Assembly: GCA_035296325.1 (NCBI GenBank)
Contig: DATHBD010000039.1
Coordinates: forward strand, 1-39,051
Direction: 5' to 3'
From: DATHBD01 sp035296325
GTDB lineage: Bacteria; Actinomycetota; Actinomycetes; Mycobacteriales; Micromonosporaceae
DNA: 39,051 nt
Shown here one piece after another: positions 37,958 to 39,051 of this stretch (its first letter is position 1; every line of letters starts with the position of its first letter). The notes below the pieces were generated by a model. The model had not been told where the DNA came from and ran no database searches. It worked only from the letters and a program-made list of their open reading frames with translations. The position numbers were made by a program, and so were the translations under genes.

Positions 37958-38782
37958 TCAGAGCACCGAGCGCAGCCGGGTCGCGAAACGCTCGGGGTGC
38001 TCGGCGAAGCCCAGATGATCGCCCGGGAACATCGTCGGCGCGACGCCGAGCGCCGCCGCGAGCGCGATCGAGGTGCGGTCGCAGAGTTGGCCGCCGGACT
38101 CCTCGCCGATGCCGACCACGATCCGGGTCGGCGCGGCGCGCAGCGCGGCGATGTCGGGCTCCCAGCGGGTGGTGGGGCGCAGCATGTGCGCGAACTGGTA
38201 GTACTCGTCCGCCACCGTCTGCGGGTCACGGTCGCCGCCGAACATGGCGTCGAGCACCTCGTCGGGCAGGTGGATATTCGCCGTACTCAGGAACTTCACC
38301 CAGGCGCCGGTGACGTCGCCGGCAAGGTAGGTGGCGATCATGTCGTCGGTCTGCTCGCGCAGCCGGTCCCGGTCGTCCAGCAGCTCGTCCAGCGGGGGCT
38401 CATGGGCGATCACGGTGTGCACCTGCTCCGGGTGGGCCTGCACGAGGGCCAGCGCGCTGACGGCGCCGCCGCTGGAGCCGAAGACCACGGCCGGGCCGGC
38501 ATCCAGATGGGTCAGCAGGCGGGAAAGATCGTCGGCACGCATCTGCGGGGTCGAGTCCAGATCCGGGTCGGCGACCCGGCTGCGGTTGATACCCCGGGGA
38601 TCGGTGGTGAGCACGGTGTGGCCGGCGGCGAGCAGGTCGGCCAGCGGCGCGAAGGCCGAGGCGTCCATCGGCGCGCCCACCAGCACCACGAGTGGCCCGG
38701 TCCCCCGGACCTCGTAGTACAGGCACGCGTCGGGGACCTCGAGGGTCTGGCCGGTGACGGGAATGGTCGACGTGAGGTTCAT
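37958..38782 (-). CDS. Alpha/beta hydrolase, 274 aa
   Basis: The fold is seen from LVVLVGAPMDASAFAPL, HTVLTTDPRGINRSR, the nucleophile elbow GSSGGAVSAL and the C-terminal His in GDHLGFAEHPERF. A signal peptide is absent, so it should be cytoplasmic. ATG 38782 has AGGAG 6 nt upstream. It lies directly upstream of the YCII-sigma operon in the same direction and has its own copy of the same promoter motif. The natural substrate is unknown. Confidence 0.93.
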   Translation of the reverse strand: MNLTSTIPVTGQTLEVPDACLYYEVRGTGPLVVLVGAPMDASAFAPLADLLAAGHTVLTTDPRGINRSRVADPDLDSTPQMRADDLSRLLTHLDAGPAVVFGSSGGAVSALALVQAHPEQVHTVIAHEPPLDELLDDRDRLREQTDDMIATYLAGDVTGAWVKFLSTANIHLPDEVLDAMFGGDRDPQTVADEYYQFAHMLRPTTRWEPDIAALRAAPTRIVVGIGEESGGQLCDRTSIALAAALGVAPTMFPGDHLGFAEHPERFATRLRSVL

Positions 38783-38872
38783 TGGAGCTCCTGGGCTCAG
38801 GTAGGGCCTGGTCAGGATGCGTGCCGGGGCATCGCGTCCGGTACCGCGCGGCGAGGTGCCGCACACCAGAAC

Positions 38873-38899
38873 GACGAACCGGCCACCGCGAGATCGACG
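38873..38899 (-). promoter_or_regulatory. ECF-type promoter of the alpha/beta hydrolase gene
   Basis: CGTCGA (38894-38899) and CGTC (38873-38876) are 17 nt apart on the minus strand. The flanking bases also match the YCII promoter: GCGTCGATC at the -35 and GTTCGTCG at the -10. The end of the IS630 element lies 14 bp beyond the -35 box. Confidence 0.65.
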
Positions 38900-38911
38900 C
38901 GGCAGCTCTGC

Positions 38912-39051
38912 TAGTGTCCCGCGCCTGAAATTCGTTTTCTAAATGGTAGTGTGGCTTCATGTCTGGACGTGGTCGGCCGAAGGCAGCCCTGATTCTGACC
39001 GATGAGGAACGGGCCACGCTGACGCGTTGGTCGCAACGCGCGAAGAGCGCG
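38912..39051 (+). mobile_element. Left end of an IS630-family insertion sequence (cut by the window)
   Basis: The transposase start near the window edge is typical of IS630. These elements insert at TA; the TA at 38912-38913 followed by GTGTCCCGCGCCTG is taken as the left junction and terminal repeat. The right end is outside, so the inverted repeat cannot be checked. Confidence 0.6.
38959..39051 (+). CDS. IS630-family transposase, N-terminal 31 codons (partial)
   Basis: From ATG 38959 the frame reads MSGRGRPKAALILTDEER, then ATLTRWSQRAKSA, to the window edge. This is the standard N-terminus of actinobacterial IS630 transposases (Pro-Lys followed by L-T-x-E-E-R and a helix-turn-helix). The catalytic DDE part is outside the window. 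Confidence 0.82.
   Translation, partial: MSGRGRPKAALILTDEERATLTRWSQRAKSA

Overview
The window is GC-rich chromosomal DNA from a filamentous actinomycete, most likely of the Micromonosporaceae. This is inferred from GC-rich third codon positions, frequent GTG starts, the paired clpP1-clpP2 genes, a mycothiol-type DsbA protein, a GlbO-type globin, and a 16S leader of actinobacterial type at the left edge. No database search was possible, so the genus is not certain.

Left part (1-6.4 kb). The window opens inside the 5' leader of an rRNA operon transcribed leftward; the 16S gene lies just outside. A small membrane protein gene follows. Next is a leftward protein quality-control block: trigger factor (tig), clpP1, clpP2, clpX and a nitrilase-family amidase. 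A ClgR-like operator precedes clpP1. A divergent tRNA-Pro / tRNA-Gly pair closes the block.

Middle part (6.4-26 kb). A truncated GT87-type glycosyltransferase abuts the 3' end of tRNA-Gly. It is followed by a membrane-anchored Ser/Thr kinase, rpiB, a DUF1015 gene with a tiny coupled membrane protein, an RsbW-like anti-sigma factor behind a SigB-like promoter, and a CDF metal exporter. Then come small membrane proteins, a DsbA/Rv2466c-like oxidoreductase, an M1 aminopeptidase (pepN), a CtaJ-like/DUF5130 pair, an HNH nuclease, an MscS channel, an MFS exporter, a truncated globin, a secreted beta-propeller, a lipoprotein, and a pair of unrecognised membrane ORFs of which one has only 46 residues.

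Right part (26-39 kb). This holds tRNA-His, oligoribonuclease (orn), a CopC-CopD fusion divergent from a DsbA-like (DUF929)/VKOR disulfide-forming pair, and a bcp-type peroxiredoxin. A three-gene ATP-grasp / alpha-E / transglutaminase peptide-modification operon follows. After it lies a small accessory stretch: a decayed pectinesterase, an unusual short-variable-loop tRNA with a UAG anticodon, and a vapBC-like toxin-antitoxin pair with a clear operator. Last come an ECF42-type sigma factor with its YCII/DGPF partner, an alpha/beta hydrolase carrying the same promoter motif, and the left end of an IS630-family element cut by the window edge.

Themes that join the genes: (i) at least nine genes have a -10-like TANNNT hexamer 6-7 nt before the start codon, so leaderless mRNAs look common; (ii) the ECF42 operon and the neighbouring hydrolase appear to be one regulon; (iii) tRNA genes mark the places where gene fragments and accessory modules have accumulated.
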